From Balanoglossus misakiensis (lineage: Eukaryota > Hemichordata): a stretch of DNA of 64,000 nt. The translations under genes and the position numbers were made by a program. Of this stretch, positions 14,558-29,800 are shown one piece after another. Position 1 is the stretch's first letter. Each line of letters begins with the position of its first letter. The stretch lies in the NCBI GenBank assembly GCA_040954595.2, contig CM082580.2, forward strand, positions 10,416,001-10,480,000, read 5' to 3'. The notes below the pieces were generated by a model. It was not told the origin of the DNA and made no database searches. It was given only the letters and a program-made list of their open reading frames with translations.

Positions 14558-14587
<30 letters not shown>
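14557..14587. repeat. (GA)n plus G-run
   Basis: About 20 nt of GA dinucleotide repeats followed by about 11 G. Simple sequence. Confidence 0.85.
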
Positions 14588-14590
<3 letters not shown>

Positions 14591-16352
14591 ATTCTACGAC
14601 AGTTTGGATGAAACTCGGTCAAATCCCCCTGACTTGAGTATTTGAGGGTGATTATGGGGGAAAACGGAATTTCTAATCATCGATAATGGATTGAGGTGAA
14701 ACAAAAAGAGACACACGTCAGGCCGTATCAAGTTGCATAGGGCCTGGTATTACAGGGGCTATTATAATATTAGAGAAAACATCCGCGATAGTCTGACACA
14801 AAAGCTTGTTGGATTAGGAAAATAATCCCCTGCCAACTATCAGTGAAACATTTGGCATTTTACAGGTCGTGGCAAACAAAAAAGGGTTGCCAACATAATC
14901 CCGGCAAAGTATCAATGAAGCATTTTGTATCGCAGATTGTAGCACATGGACAAAGTAATGTCTGTTAGTTGATTGCTACAATGTGGGACTCCCAGGTAGT
15001 TTTTTAGTTACCATGGAAGCATACATGTATATGAAATTTAATCCTTTCATGCAAAATTAAAAAGTGATATCTGCTTGTATCGAGGACATGAAAAATCAAT
15101 TGTAAAATTTTGTCCTGTGAAGAAATATTTCCTTTTGATATTTGAATGGAAGCTATTGGTAAATGTATTTTTCATGGAAAGCTGTCGCAAAGGACCATTG
15201 TGCGATTGTCGGTGATCTGCGCATATTGCATTCAGGCGGTCGTGTTGCTGAGTGTGATGGTGCATATGGTGTATGCCAGAATGGAGTGGTCTGAATCAAG
15301 ATGATGATGCGCAAGAACTGTTTGTTTCTTCAAACGTCTGATGTGAAAAAAAGTAGAGAAAGAGAGATCTCTGATTGATTTGTGGATGTATTCATTGTTA
15401 ATTACCACCTGGTGACTTCCAATGCGAATGAACTCAGGTGAATTTTGAGCGATGAGCTAATGCCGTAGCCTCAGACGTCCTCTGTTATGATTGACAACTC
15501 CAACATAAAAGGAGACTTTTTCTTTCAGTGTTCTGATACACATCAAGGCTTTTCAGAATTCTCTGATTCACGTGTCCAATATCCCATGCCTAACGCAGTC
15601 TGAAAGCGCCCAGTCTGGATTGATTGATTTATCTCAAATCACGCTTTTTTCTACATTCCACGCGCATACACAAAAAAAAATCCAGAATCAATGAGTTTGA
15701 AATTTAAGGACCTACTTGATTTAGAAAGAAACAGTGACTGGCATATGCCGAGTGAGAAAAACGCTTTCAGGAGAACAATGGTGTGCGCGGTGGTCCATTC
15801 ATACGCTTCAACTGAGTTTCTTATCAAAAGGGGGATGACATGCTGTATTTCAGGCTTGAGTGGCAGTCGGCAAGAAAAGAGCTGTGACAAGAGATTTTTT
15901 GTGTGTGCGTGTGTGACTGGAACATTCTGTAGCGTACGATCAACTTGACAGAATTATGTCAGCATTGACGCAATCGATTCGATGCCAGACAGACAAACGG
16001 AACAAGATTGAGTTGGGCAAAAATTCTTGAACGATGCGATAAATATTTGATGGCTTGAGATTGTCAGTTCTGGACTCAGTCAGAGCTTTGTGAAATCATG
16101 CCAAATGCGTTTGATTGGATGAGCATTTGGGTAATGTTGTGTAAAAAGCAACAACGCTCGTTTCTGCTTTGCTGCATGTGCACGCATGGCTTTGCCACTC
16201 TGTGTTTTCAAAAATTTATGATTCCTTCAAGCTTGATTGGACGAACAAGATCCATTGCAGCTATAAGGCCGTAAAAGCATGATTGACCTTCTCGCAGACA
16301 AACGATGCGAAGCCGTGCCATTGTTTTCACCACCGAAATTTGCATCTTAATT

Positions 16353-16370
16353 GGGGGAGGGGGGGGGGGG
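16353..16370. repeat. Poly-G tract
   Basis: A G-run interrupted by a single A in otherwise ordinary AT-rich DNA. Confidence 0.85.
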
Positions 16371-17100
16371 CTACATTGTCATCGGTGGAAATCTACTAAT
16401 TGTTGCCCTGGGGGAATTAACAACTTTATGAACAATTTCGAAATCGGAGTCATCCATTTTCATTGGTGATGGAAGTAATTTTCTCCTGAGAGGAAAAAAG
16501 AAATTGTCGTCCTTTTGTTCATTACGGTGAGATTTGATCGGTTCTGCCAACAATTACAAATTTCTGACTGCCTTTGTACCCGTAGGAGTATCATTTACAG
16601 AGTGAAAATCCGAAATTGGAAGTCTGGTCCCGTGCAATTCAACCCAGGGGGGATATAATGACTATACTGTACAGTTACTGCATGGTTGTTCATGCCTTTA
16701 GAGGACATGCAGTGTGAACTTGAAGAGATGATAGTCACTCACTTTTGACATTACTTTGGTTGTTATTTTGATTTCTTTTGAAAGGTTAGGCTTGAACTGT
16801 TGTTGTATTTCTGAGGCACTGAAAGTTTGTTTTTATATACTGTGACCGTTTGCAGATGAAAAGTACATGTATGTGGTACAGATCTAAACAAGTCCAGCTT
16901 TTTACTGCAAGTTTAACATTGACACAAGTTATTTATGCTCTGTCATTTTGAAACGCATGATATGATGTCACGTTTAATGTCAGGTTATGACGTGGGTATA
17001 GTGGTGATGATAGTTTCCAACATTCCATCTTTTGTGACAAAGAAATGGAAACATGTCATCTATTGTTTCCTTCAGAGAGCCAGACACCACAGATAGGATG

Positions 17101-17117
17101 CTCTCTCTCTCTCTCTT
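17101..17117. repeat. (CT)n microsatellite
   Basis: Eight CT units. No nearby exon that would make this a splice polypyrimidine tract. Confidence 0.85.
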
Positions 17118-17793
17118 TGTTCATTGTTAAAGAGTGATTGGCCAATGAATCAATTGTTGACTTAACCCGACAAGGAAGTGTCACTATAATTCAGGCATAA
17201 CGCGCAGAAAGTGTGCAGTGAATTCTTAATAGCAAACAAGGGGAGGTGAAAAAAAAATCCCTGATTCAGAAAGCGTTATTATTTTTTTGCCCAATTACAC
17301 AGAGTGCAAAGGGCACCGAAAGATCAGGTTTGGCAAATAGCACGTTCGGAGTTGGTGTCGGATAATTTGGGCGGGAGATGAGTCTAGACAGGCGGTTGGT
17401 AATGATGTGAGTGGTGGAAGCTGTGCCTTCTCTATATGAAAAAGTGGGTTGCCGTCACTTTGTCGTGTCGGGGAGACACGGTTTGTGCGGCAACCATTCA
17501 GGGCCTTTGTTGGAGTAATTGTGGATGATTGAGCATGGACCACTAGTTTCTTTACTCAGCTGAGCATCTGGTTTTTTTTTGACAGTATAGTGAGGTGGTC
17601 GAACCTCTGTTTTCAGTCTCTGTTCACAGTCACATCTCCAGCAGAGTTGAGTGTCTGGAATTTTTGAGTCACACACGCAGTAGTCGTCACTGTAATAGCA
17701 GAAAGATGATTTACTGTCTGTGATGTGATTTAGAGAGATGGTGACCCTAGTTTCCACTCCATTTGCCAACCTTAAAACAATGCTTTTATCACT

Positions 17794-17807
17794 GTTGCCA
17801 GGGAAAC
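17794..17807 (+). promoter_or_regulatory. X-box-like palindrome
   Basis: GTTGCCAGGGAAAC fits GTNRCC-N2-RGYAAC with one mismatch. Motif match only. Confidence 0.3.
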
Positions 17808-20800
17808 ATTAGGAAACAATGAGTGCTAGTATTTTCTAAACTATAGGGACTCCAATAGTGCATTGATAATCATGGTCTCAGTGAGCCTTTCTAATACTGT
17901 CTACCTGGGCATAGTTAGATGAGAATTGGGCAATCTAGTCTGTTTTGCAACAGAGAAAATTTTTTGTTACCAGCCCCTCCCGCTGTCTGGAAAAGGAGCT
18001 CGCTGAGTCACAAAACTCCCCATGCGCCAGATTGAAAGTGGAAAAAAAACACGAGATAATGTCTGGGTTTGCCTTTGTGAAAAATAACTAGATTTGGTGC
18101 ATTCTGCGGGATGGAACGTACATACGCATCCCCACAGTTTTCGGTCTTCCCCAGGCTCAATTAGGGTTGTGCAGAATGTAATTACCTCTTGTAATTCATG
18201 ACAAAATGGAATTTTCGTCTGTGGCACAGGACTCTGATTTGATTTGCCTTTATAATACCCCCACCCGAGCACAATTCATCTGTTTTCATTGGCGAGGAGA
18301 GATATTAGAATACAAACCCAATTTCAATCGCAGTAAACTTCGTTAGTTCACCGATGGCCGCCAAGCTTTTAACATGCGAACCTCGGCTGAACTCTGGAGA
18401 GTGTTGCCTCAGATCTGTGCGTGACCAGGTCAGGCCTTATATTCTCCGCAGCCATCGCTGCAGTCATCATAAACTGAAAATCCCACTTTATAAATGTCAA
18501 AACAAATTAATTGTAGGCAGGGAGAACGTAATAAATGGCGAGCTTGCAGAGGTCTTCGTCTGAAGAAAAAAAAGGCTGTCGAAATTGTAAGTGCTTAAGC
18601 CTAATGAAATGAGTCATTTAATTTATTAGCAAGTGTATACTTCGGTGTGAAACTCTTATCATGTGTGAGTACGTCATGACGAAGCTGTTTAAGCTCTGAT
18701 ACTTTCTGTCATTTTATTGGACGAGTATAACCAAAACCAATTGAGAAAATGAATTTTTTTTTCTTCTGAATCTGATGCGAGGTGAGTGTGACATCATATA
18801 TGTCTGCAATCAAAAAGCTGCATGTCATCTCAAGCTCTCATGGTGACAAAAGAAGTTATACCCTGTTTTTAAAACTTTGCAGATGGATATTGTCGTGTTT
18901 TTTTGTAGCCAATAGCGGTTTCGTAACTAAATTAACGTTGGAGTGTCTTCTGATGGCAGCCTTTCAGATTGAAATCGCTGCTGCAGGCCCTTTCTGTGTC
19001 ATCTCGCGCTGTAATCGGCGCATGTACGAGGGGGATTCCCATCTGTTCCAATGCAGGTATCAAAACCATTATCTGAAAACCTTGTGGTTTTCTCAAGTGA
19101 TTTTTAGTAAAGTGCACACTTTGATAGCGACAGTCTTGGACAGTCTTGGACTTTGCAGATGCTTTACACACACTAGGGATGTTAACTTTTTCTTTTTCAA
19201 GGAATTTATTTTTTTATTTTTCTGAGTACACAAAAATGAGGGTCTGATCTTTCAGCATTTTGGATTCAAGAGTTATGCTTGTTATTTTCTTGAAAAATTG
19301 AAATGCTAAACAGCCAATAAGTTGGTCAGGTTCTACATATAGACACATTTAGTTTTGAACCCAAAATATGATTAAAAAATCAGTTTTCATGGTGCAACGC
19401 CCAATACATAGCCACCATTGATCAGTGTCATGTGGACCGGTTGACTCCATCTCAGAAACGTTCCCTGCCTATCAGAATAATCAGAAATCATGAACATCAA
19501 AGTGCATTGTCCTCTGGTGAGTTAGAAAAGTTCATTCTTTTGGGAATAGGCGCAGTAATTGATTTCTTCTAATAGCTGGGGAAAGAAATTGGGTTTGGGC
19601 ACGACTGAGTAAGGTTCTTGGGCGTGGAAGAATGCACATGAAAATGACAAGCTTTGGCCAAACGTGGTGGTGTATATGTAACTTACATGCATGCACTCTG
19701 GGATGTCATAATTGTTTGTTCTTGTGCCAGGGTAGAAAGACGTTGGTTCAGGCATTTTTTTGTAATTGCTCTGACCATGAAAAAACAATCACAAATAATG
19801 CACATTCTCCAAGACATGCATACCAATAACTTATGATAATTTTATCAACTACACTTTATGTCCTACTCTCATAAAAGCAAGTTGACATGTTCATTACACA
19901 CCTATTCAGCCTGTCTTGTTTCATAATTTCTAGAGCTGTAAAAATTGAATTCTGTTTTACACTGGAGAGACTAATAATTCAGTATATCTATCTACTATTT
20001 TAACTGTAGGGCATGATTGGTTCATTTTCGCAGCTTTCCATATCTCATCAATTTATCTATTTGTGAATAATGTAATCTTTTAGTATTCTCTCAGTCCAAG
20101 ATAGGCAGTCACATCATTTTCCAATACTTTTGTTGACTGTAATAACCACGTGTGTGCGTTTTATTGCATGGCTGCAGCGTAATTGCTCCAGTGAACAGTA
20201 ATGTCAGCGCTAGTGTGTACGTGAATTTATGAGATGTTGAAATGACTTTCACGAATGGGTCAGAAAATGAACATTATTTACATCGAAGGGCCGACCTATA
20301 GGGCTCATTAATGTGACATTATTATGTATGCTTGATTCAGTCTCTCAGACCGTTATTTTCATATAAGACTGCCAAATTTTGGCAAGCAGTTCTCGAAAAC
20401 AAAATTAAGATCTCAACAAAAAACAGACAATAATCTTGATGGTACTCATCTATCGCTTCATGAAGGATGAGTTCATGAAAAATTTATGTTTGGAATTCCC
20501 TTAATTAAAACGAGCTGATGTAATGAGTCTTTTGATAATTAAAAGTCGGCCATGTTGAAATTATTTGTCTCGTGTGCATATGTGCGAATAGGAGCAAATT
20601 TACTCAGCCAAGAGTAGATATTAGACGATACTATTGTCAGAGAATAGTGACATAGTTTGCATGACAATGGATCCAAATTGTGTTATCATAGTGAAGATGT
20701 GCAGTGATGATAGGCAAATCGCTCTGGTAGACAGGACCCTGGAGACTGATGCTTTGATAGAAAAATTGAAAATCCTGTTTTAATGGCTCCGTTCTTTTTG

Positions 20801-23800
20801 CCGTTAGCTGTGCAAACGCGCGAGGATTTTTTTTTAAATAATGGAGTACTGTGTTTGCCATTTCAAATTTTGGCAGATTTGACACAATTTTTAAATACCC
20901 ATATTTGCAAGTTGACGAACAATTCATTTGTGTTGAGTTTTGAAAAGAGAATGGTGTTCTCGAGCATAATTCAATCTTCCTGTAAATGTCAAGTCGTATA
21001 CTGTACGACAACTTTACCCCGGAATGTATGAACACACATGTATGCAGATAAAAAATTGAAGCTTAGAGTACTAAATACTGCAGCGTACACGTAGCTTCTG
21101 TGACTGATGAGAACACTGACAATATCCTATTGTAAATAACTCTCATCTCGTCCTCTCTTCCCTACATTCTACCTGATTAGAAACTTTCAGACATATTAGC
21201 CAATTTTAATGAAAGCAGTGTAATTGTACGTGCAGCTCTAACATGAGAAGTGATGAAACCCATCAGCAGAGTATGAAATTGTTTTCATGAACAATTACGC
21301 TTCTCTCCAGTGAATACAAGTCTTCAGAATGGCTTGTTATTGCTTCGTGCGGCACCTTTCATGCGACATTTTCACAAAAAAGGGAAAGTGAGAGAAAAGC
21401 TTTTGAAGTTACTGCCTAAAAGAAAATCAAGGAAAGACCGACACATATACCCAGGCTATATGCAGGTATGTTAATTCTCAAGGCATTTGAATAAACCCGG
21501 GACAGCAAATAATAAAAATTTGTAGCACTGCAACTTTATCGTTAAAAAAACGTATGCTACCAGGTAGATTTTGAATGAGATGTATAAACACAATTCCACT
21601 TTGCTTCTCTGCGGTTGCAACTGCTAAGAGAGGTGATTTATATTGGAACATAAAATAAAATGATCCAATTGTTTGTTCAATCAGATTAGCACAAGTTGTA
21701 AGTTTTCAATGTGTTCTCAGCAAGATGGCCGCCCTCTAACCTCCGGCAAATAAAGCGGCAGATTATTGATGACCTTACGGTGACCCTCACACTAGGCGCA
21801 CTATGTTAATTTGAACGCGCGGTGAATAGAGGCTGCGATAGTGACGAGGCTCACGGCACCTTGCGGAAAAGTTTTAGTGCACACATTGAAAATTGTTTCA
21901 CGTAACGTTCAAATTTGCTTTGGAAAAGCAGAATAAAAAGGGCAGACGACGTGGCCATTGAAACGAGAAGGGTCATTTTGTAGGACTGAAAGAACTTTTC
22001 AAATTTTGAGCACTTTGTGGAGTGATTTGAACTGTCTGTGAAAGGGCCCCAGTCGACGATGAAAACAGTGACAGGAAGTGAACTGAACACAGGGCAGGAA
22101 ATTAAATCAGAATAATCGGCACGAAAATCCCCAATTCCTTCATTTGTTGAAATCCAATTGTTGCCGTTGCTAGTAATTTGCAGGAATACAAAAAGCTGAT
22201 GCTCAGCTTTATCTGTCAGTGATTATTAAATTTCCTACTGTAACAAAAAAGAGAAGAATTCAGTCTAGTCTACGGCTTCTGAGTCATTTCTGTAATTAGT
22301 TACAGAATAAAGTTCAGTTTGATTCTGTAATTATTTCTCTGAGGATGTGAGGAAAGATGTCTTCATCCTTTTCAGTGTTACTGTCGTATTGAAATACGAA
22401 TAAGGGAAGAGAATTAACAAACAAACACATGATCGGAGATATGGAACGCATAGAAATAAACTGAAATCATGGCATCAGAGACACATTTGATGGTTCTGAT
22501 GAAATGCTTACACCAGCTTGAAGGCTGTCTCAAATATCTTTGTATATTTCACTGGTTTAGTTAGATATGGGGATTATGGTGTAACTTTAATGTGACGTGA
22601 CGATTCACAATGACAGACGACAACATTTTTATTGTTGCTTTTGAAATTTCCCTGCAGTCATATTTACTCAGTTCACAGATCTGAGTGTCAAAATGGGATG
22701 CAAGTTGCAAAGCAGTAGCCTTCGTGGCAACTCTTTTGAGTCGACACAATAGTTGTCATCAGTATCTACAGCTAGAGCACCCAGAGAGGCAGAGAGAGAG
22801 AGAAAAATCTGAGTGCGTCTTTCTTTCCACAACTGCCATTGTATTGTCATCCATTACAATGCGCTGGTTTTCATGAGACGGGTACGCCTTTGTTACGGAA
22901 GGTTAGCTAAGTTCAACACGCAACATTCAGCTGTCGTGGAGGCATTGTTTTCCTAATGCACTTATCGACGGGTTTTCAATAGCAGCTGTTGGGTTTCGGT
23001 ATTGTTAATGCTCGGTAATTACTTTTCGATTCCAACCCCAGCCGCATGGAAATGCCATTGCCCTGTGGAGAGGAATGCAGCGTGCGGGAAATCGTGCCTG
23101 TCCATCATTTGAAATTGATAGTGATTGACAAAACAAAGGGTTTACATCTTTACTACCAATTTTATGCACAAGAATGATAATCATGGGAAGTTTAATAGGG
23201 TACTGAAACAACAGTGCCTGCAGGGTTGGGATGGGGATGGTACGTACACTTTTGAAGGCTAACAAGATGGGTAGATATTAATATACATGTAATATGTAAT
23301 TGCAAAATTAATGCAAGAACAGTCCCAAGTCATTAAGTTAGTGTAGGTGCAAGTAAATTTCATGAAACACATGGTTCCAGTTGTACTTTTGTATAAATCC
23401 AAGCTTTTTGGACTATAAAGAAAGAACCCCCCCCCCTTTAATCATTTATTAGGGTTTAATAGTCACTTGAAGAAAACTAACACTGCTTAATTGTTGTTGG
23501 GGTAACAGTTATTGGTATGCTTATGAATCTGCCAAATCACACGCATATTTGACTTGTATTTTGGCGCGGTCAATCACAATTAAAGGTCGAACCTCAGGGT
23601 TTCACCCCAGACGGAATGGAGCACCGGCAAATGTTATTAAAAAGAAGTCCACCGGTGTGATACATCAGCGACAAAAAGTGCATGCAGCCCAATCCACTGT
23701 GAAATCTGTTCAGATTCATCACCGTCACCCAGAACAGCTCCATTATTCCCTCGACTCTCGGAGATCAAAGCCCGGACCCGACTTCTGACAAAAAAAGGAC

Positions 23801-26800
23801 CATGTGCTATTGTCATTTTGGTGGTTGGTGTTGTTTGATATTGTAATCTACTCTTTTGTCGGCGTCGAACAGGTGTTCAGATAAAAGTCAATCCAAGTAA
23901 TGATTTTTTTTTCCATCGGAGTTCTCTTTCTGGATTGGTGACTTTCATAATAGCACACAAAGTGCATTGTCAGAATTAAATACAGGAAAACTAGTAAAGC
24001 TAGGTGTCTCCAAAAGAAAAGAGCGTGTACATGTACGGTAGTGTCCGGGCATTGGTAGGGAGTTGGTGTTGAGTGTTGGCTACATGTAAAAAACAACTTA
24101 AGCACAGGTATACAGACTCTGTAAATGGGCAAGTTTAGTATGTGTGTCTGAATTGAGTACTGAGGACAAAGCTACAGGACCACAGACACACAACCTTCAG
24201 ATGGTGATTAATAAGTTGAATGCGTTATCCCGACTATTACTTCTGTGGCCGAATTTCGCTCGCTCGTGCCTTTCAGTTTCTAATGGAGTTGATTTTACAG
24301 AGTGTTCGCTCTTGATACCCTGGTGTGATTCCCTGCCTCCCCAGAGGGAATTGTGGCAAATCAAATTCAATTTATGAATCACCGGAGAAAGGAAAATAGT
24401 CAACTGTCTCCAGAAAGAATATGTCGCACTCAGAGCTTTCACTTTTCATTGAAAGTGTGATTTTCAAATGTCTTATCCTCATATTCCATATTTCAGTACC
24501 TGAGATACCTGACCAGTGCAAGTGGACACTATCCTTGTCAATGAAGTTGATTTTCCCTTATAATTATGCATCATCATGCTCTCAATCTGTTTACTGCATA
24601 ATTCAGTGTGACTGATATTTGCGAGAAAACCATTTCATGATATTTGAATATTTCGTCGCAATGGGGTGGGTGAATAAAATGAAGAATAGTCGCAGGGTTC
24701 ACATGGAGAATTCATTGTGTGAACCCCAAAGCCGCACAGATCTTGTGTGGAAACGTCTTCCCCTGTCAGTAACTATACCAAGTTGCCTATACTGTCACAT
24801 TCTTTGATGAGCAGTTGCCGAACAGTTAAGCTACCCGTCGTAATCTTTGACAAGCCGATAATTGGGTGAGAGATTCTTGCTCTCCTTTTCTGTCGCGGGA
24901 TGAGAATCAAACCAGTCTTTATTGACTGGTGTGCTGATCCGCACTTTCGCATGCAAGTAATGATGCCACATGCACCGGGGAAAGTCGGTTTGATTTTCCT
25001 TCTTCGAGTTTCACGTGGAACCGTCTTTGTTTGTTAGCATCTAGAGGTTTGATTGGCACATCGCTAAGCCACACTTTTCGTGAACTCCTGCAGTTTACGG
25101 AAACATGTAATTTCTAAACCTGGAAGGTGAATCCTTCAAACAGCTTATATATTTTATTTCATATATAAAGTCGACATTAATATGCAGAAAGTTGACTGAT
25201 TTACATTTGAATACTCCTTGTAGTACAGAAATGAATGCAGATGATCTCTTGTAGGAAACTGGGTGACAAATTAACTTAGTGAGATTGTCTGCATATGTCT
25301 GTACACAGTGACCCAATTGGTCTGTATCGAAGTAAAAAGAAATCAAGGTCATTAGCATTGCAAGAAACGAAGTTATAAAGAAAGGCTGCCCTCACAAACA
25401 TTCCAGGGGAATGTACTATCACACGTGCGAAACTCCAGACATTGATACAATCAAATGTGGGTCACCTACAGCTGAGGTTCAGGTTGGATTCAGTGTTGAT
25501 TGATAGTCCACAGGGACAATGTTGCTGCATGGTCAATTAAGAATGAGCAGGAATAGATCAACAAAAGCAGATGTCCCTGCAGTTTTTGTATGCCAAGGAG
25601 AATCATGTATACTGTCCTTGATCTGAAATTTAAATTTCTTGATGTTTCCACCTGTTTTAAAATATTTTCGTACATGCTTTTGAGTTTTTTGGCAATACTA
25701 AATTTTGATATGCAATAATTCACTGTAACTCTTAACCAGGAATCTGACTCTGGTCCTGTTAAAAAACTATGACTCTGTTTGTTTATTAATTTATGCTAAT
25801 TTTATCAGGTAAGATGTGAGTAATCAGAACATACACTCGTCCGGCCATCTTCCTCTCTCGTCGAATGTCATCGAAGTTGAGTAATCGCTGTTAAGTGTCA
25901 TTAACCCCTAATTATATCTCTGGTTGGCGGTGATGCAACCGCTGCTTTTGCTAAAAGATGCAAGCCCTTGATTGGTCAATCCCAGGTGGCCATCGCATCA
26001 GTTATGATTGATTATGTGGACATGCGACTGTTTTTCAGAGAATGAGTCAGAGTATGGAGGGATGTAGCAGTTGGTTAAAGTAATTTGAGAGCAATTAGTT
26101 GAATCATTTGAGACAGAAAAAAATGTATTTTCTTGACCATAATAATTATTTATCTTTCCGCATGAAAAAAAAAGATTTCATGAATATTGCTCACCACATG
26201 TTACTTTGAGCTTGATGCAAAAATGTGACAGTAAAATAGTTTACCCGATCAAAAACCAAACCTCTTTTCACAATTAAGTGGCCTTCCATCTTAAAAGATA
26301 ATTGACATTTTAAGGCTATCCTCTGCTCATGCATTTTATTACTGACCGAAAAACTGATAACACCGTGATATCAGACGGTTTTGATAGTGCCAAGGGTCCC
26401 TTCCCCATTTTCCAAGCGGAATAGCATGGAGATTGATGGTGGAACAATTTGAATAGCAATTACGGTCACATTAAAACCCATTGCCGAGAGTCCGACATCT
26501 GAAACGATGTGACACTTCATCAGATATGGGGTCAAGGGTCGACTTCCGAGGATGGTTCTTGGAGTAATTGGAAGTGATAAAGGTGTTATTCATGTAGGCT
26601 TTCTTAAGCCGTCTTTAAGTGGTTCTGTAATTGTGTTTGATAAGGGAAGGGTATTGGGTGAGTCAATGGGAGGTAATCAAGTCTCAAGATTCTTGATAGT
26701 TTATATATCAAACTCGGGGATTATTTCATGCCTGTGTGATTTGAGAAGACGGAATGCTGCTAGCTGTGTCATGTTGTGATCTAACGGGTCAGTTGATTGG

Positions 26801-29800
26801 TCTCAGGAAAAATGGGTGTGAAGTTTTTTAGCATTAAAACTAGAATTTGACAAAAAGTTAAAGTTGATCATTGTACGTTTAGATAAAGCAGTGACATACA
26901 TTGTATGTGCACTATGGACACTCTGTCATGATATCAATTGTACGTATATGTACCTGTAATTTCAGATTAATTTCTTGTCTGGTTGAATGCCAAGGTCACG
27001 TCAATGTATTAATATTAAGACTTGGAGACACTGCTGGGTTTGCTGACAGTAATACTTAGCAAAGCCATCCACTGGAGCCACAATCATTTCACTGTCTCTC
27101 ACAACGTCATTTGAAGAACCTAATTGTCAGCTTTCAGGGCCCTTTTATGTGCTAATTTAGTTCTTTTTTTTTACCTTCATCTTGTCTCAGAAAGGATTCT
27201 GCTGACAGCCAGACATGCAGTTGAGTCTGCCACATATAGAAAGCCTGTGGATATAATTTCCTCCCCACGTATGCATTCTTGCCTGTCTGGCCCTTCAAGA
27301 GCTGCGTGTCTTTTGAGAAAAAGCAGCTTTTTTTGAGCAGACTGCGTGGCAACTGTCTCTTTCTGAGAATCCAATGAGTGTCATCAGTGTAGTGTATTGT
27401 GTTACGACAACATGTGGACAGACGTCCAATATTTGGTGTTCAGATGGTTTTGTTTGATGGCTCTGATGAACATGCAACGTTAAATATTGATGTCTGCGCT
27501 TCCTGGTATAGCTATAGCTTTGCGAGATTCTGAATATCACAACTGCCACTATTGCCGTCACCAGTAATTATTCTGAGAGGATGAATCAAACATGACTTTG
27601 GTAATAGGTGTATTTGATTCAGAAACGTTTGAAAATGAATATTCACCATCAATTGCGATATTGCAAATAAAACAACTTCCATTCGGCCGAGATTTGCACT
27701 CTTCACAGATGCATTGTTGAGTGATTGAAGGACTACTCCGACTGTATTGGCTTAGTTCCGGCCTGCTGCGGGAGAATTCATTAAAGCTTTTTTCAGCGGC
27801 CAACGCCGTGTTGATTATGACCAATAGAGGGCAGTCTTAATGAATTCTTAACGCCTGTTTCTCGCAGACAGATTTAACGTCTATAAAGCACACGCTGATG
27901 CCTGTAACATTTGTGATTTACATTGGATCCAAGCTAATGGGTCTTGAGAAGTGGCAGATTATAAATATCGATCAGCATTCAGGATGGAGTGTATGTGGTG
28001 GATGAACGTGACTCGGCCGTGTAATCTTGAAAGACTTGTTGCGAGTGTCTGGTGCGGGAAGCTGATGCACCTTGATAGGTTTACAGAAGCGTGGTTTGGC
28101 ACGGCAGCGATTTTATTACGTCGTTTATTGAAAATTTATCCTGGAAAATTGAAAAGCTGCTGGCACGTTTGATGTGTTTGACATAAGGTAATTAGGCATA
28201 GCGCAACTTATTTACTATGTTAAGACTGCCCTGGGGAAAACTAACGCCTGCTCCGTCTCGTGTGCTCTCGCTACGACAGCGACGGTATTTCATTGGGTTT
28301 CGTTGGACACGAGCGAGGCGTCCAGACAAGGATGACGACTGGGCCCATGCAGTCATGCGGTAATTGGGCCGAAAACAGACAGGTGCCATCGCGAATCATT
28401 CTTTCTTCCTGGAGAGGTGACTGTTCTCTGTTGGCAAACAATGAAAAATAAATGAACTAATGCGCACGCAGGCGCGGAATGGAACAGACGAGATTGACTG
28501 GAGTGGACATGGGTTTTTTCTTCTTCTGCAATTCTAATTGCTTTTGTAATCATCTTTGTGCACCCAACAAATGAAATGGGAGTGCTAGCTGCAGGAGACG
28601 TGACTTAGGAATACAATGGAAATACCAGTAGATGGAATTTGCCTACCAGTGGACAGAAATGCTACAGTTATGGTTAAAGATACGTAGGCAATGGTAGTTT
28701 TTGTTTGCAAGCGGATACCAGCCGATGTTTCCATTCCAAAGGAATACAGAAAGCGTAATGAGATGAATATATTTGGCTGTGCACTGCAAAATGTTGACCA
28801 AGGATAGATGGGTGTGTCCGGAGGCTCTCTTTAGAGAAACAGTCCATTTTAGAATTAATAGCCACTGGCTGTTGTATTTTAACGAAGCCATTAACTGAGG
28901 GTCTGTTTATATTTATTTCTTTAGAATGTACCCAATTTGTCTTGTGCAATTTTCAGCGACTTGAAACTCGTATACAACACTTAAAATCTCCAGTTAAACC
29001 AACTAGCTATTTTTTTGTTGCAGAAATGAAACAGATGCTGTTGTAATTGTTGCAATTAAGACGCAAATTCGGAGAGAGAGAGGCGATTGAGTCATCTGTT
29101 TATCGCTTTCAATCAGCTTCCAAAGAGGGTTGTGGACTTATATAAATTCAATTCAGTATTTCCAGAGTGATTGCAAGGGAAAGGAGAAGGGGGGGGGGGT
29201 TGCACAAAAGCTCCCTATCTAGCCAAGGATGAGACTATTGTCTGACAGACTGGGCGCGTATCTCTTAACAAAAAGCTTCCATCATCAGAACATTTTTAAC
29301 ACGTCGTAGCCGAGGGCAAGATGTGAACCCCGATAACAGGCGGTTGCAGCAAGCCAGGAAGATAGCGATGTACCGAGTCAAAATTGTCACCTGATTAACA
29401 ATAAAGGTCACGGCAAGGTGAACGCGTTACATCATTCATTTGATTTTGCAAGCTGATGAGAATTACTACAGGCAAAAATTCTCCAGAGGCAAGTTGTGCA
29501 CTGTGCACATGTGTGTACTCTGATTTTTAACAAAAAAAACCCCAACAAAATTGCAATGATGCTGGATATTTTGAATAAAGAAATTGAAACTTCCAGCTCA
29601 GGACACTGTTTTGGAAACTATTCGAAAAACAGAAAGAAAAGGCAACAAATCTTTTGATAAACTACGCGTCATAAATATTCAGACATTTTGTCACTAATGC
29701 TGATTACTTCATTGTGGTAGTTATTTTTGATTGACAGCTGAGGATCACCATGGACCACGCTTTGTTCGCGGTGTATCAAAATTTATTCATGGAGCGTGTT

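Noticed and set aside
27821-27833. CTCF-like site CCAATAGAGGGCA
   Set aside because: One mismatch to the consensus. One or two such matches are expected by chance in 64 kb, and there is no flanking boundary evidence.
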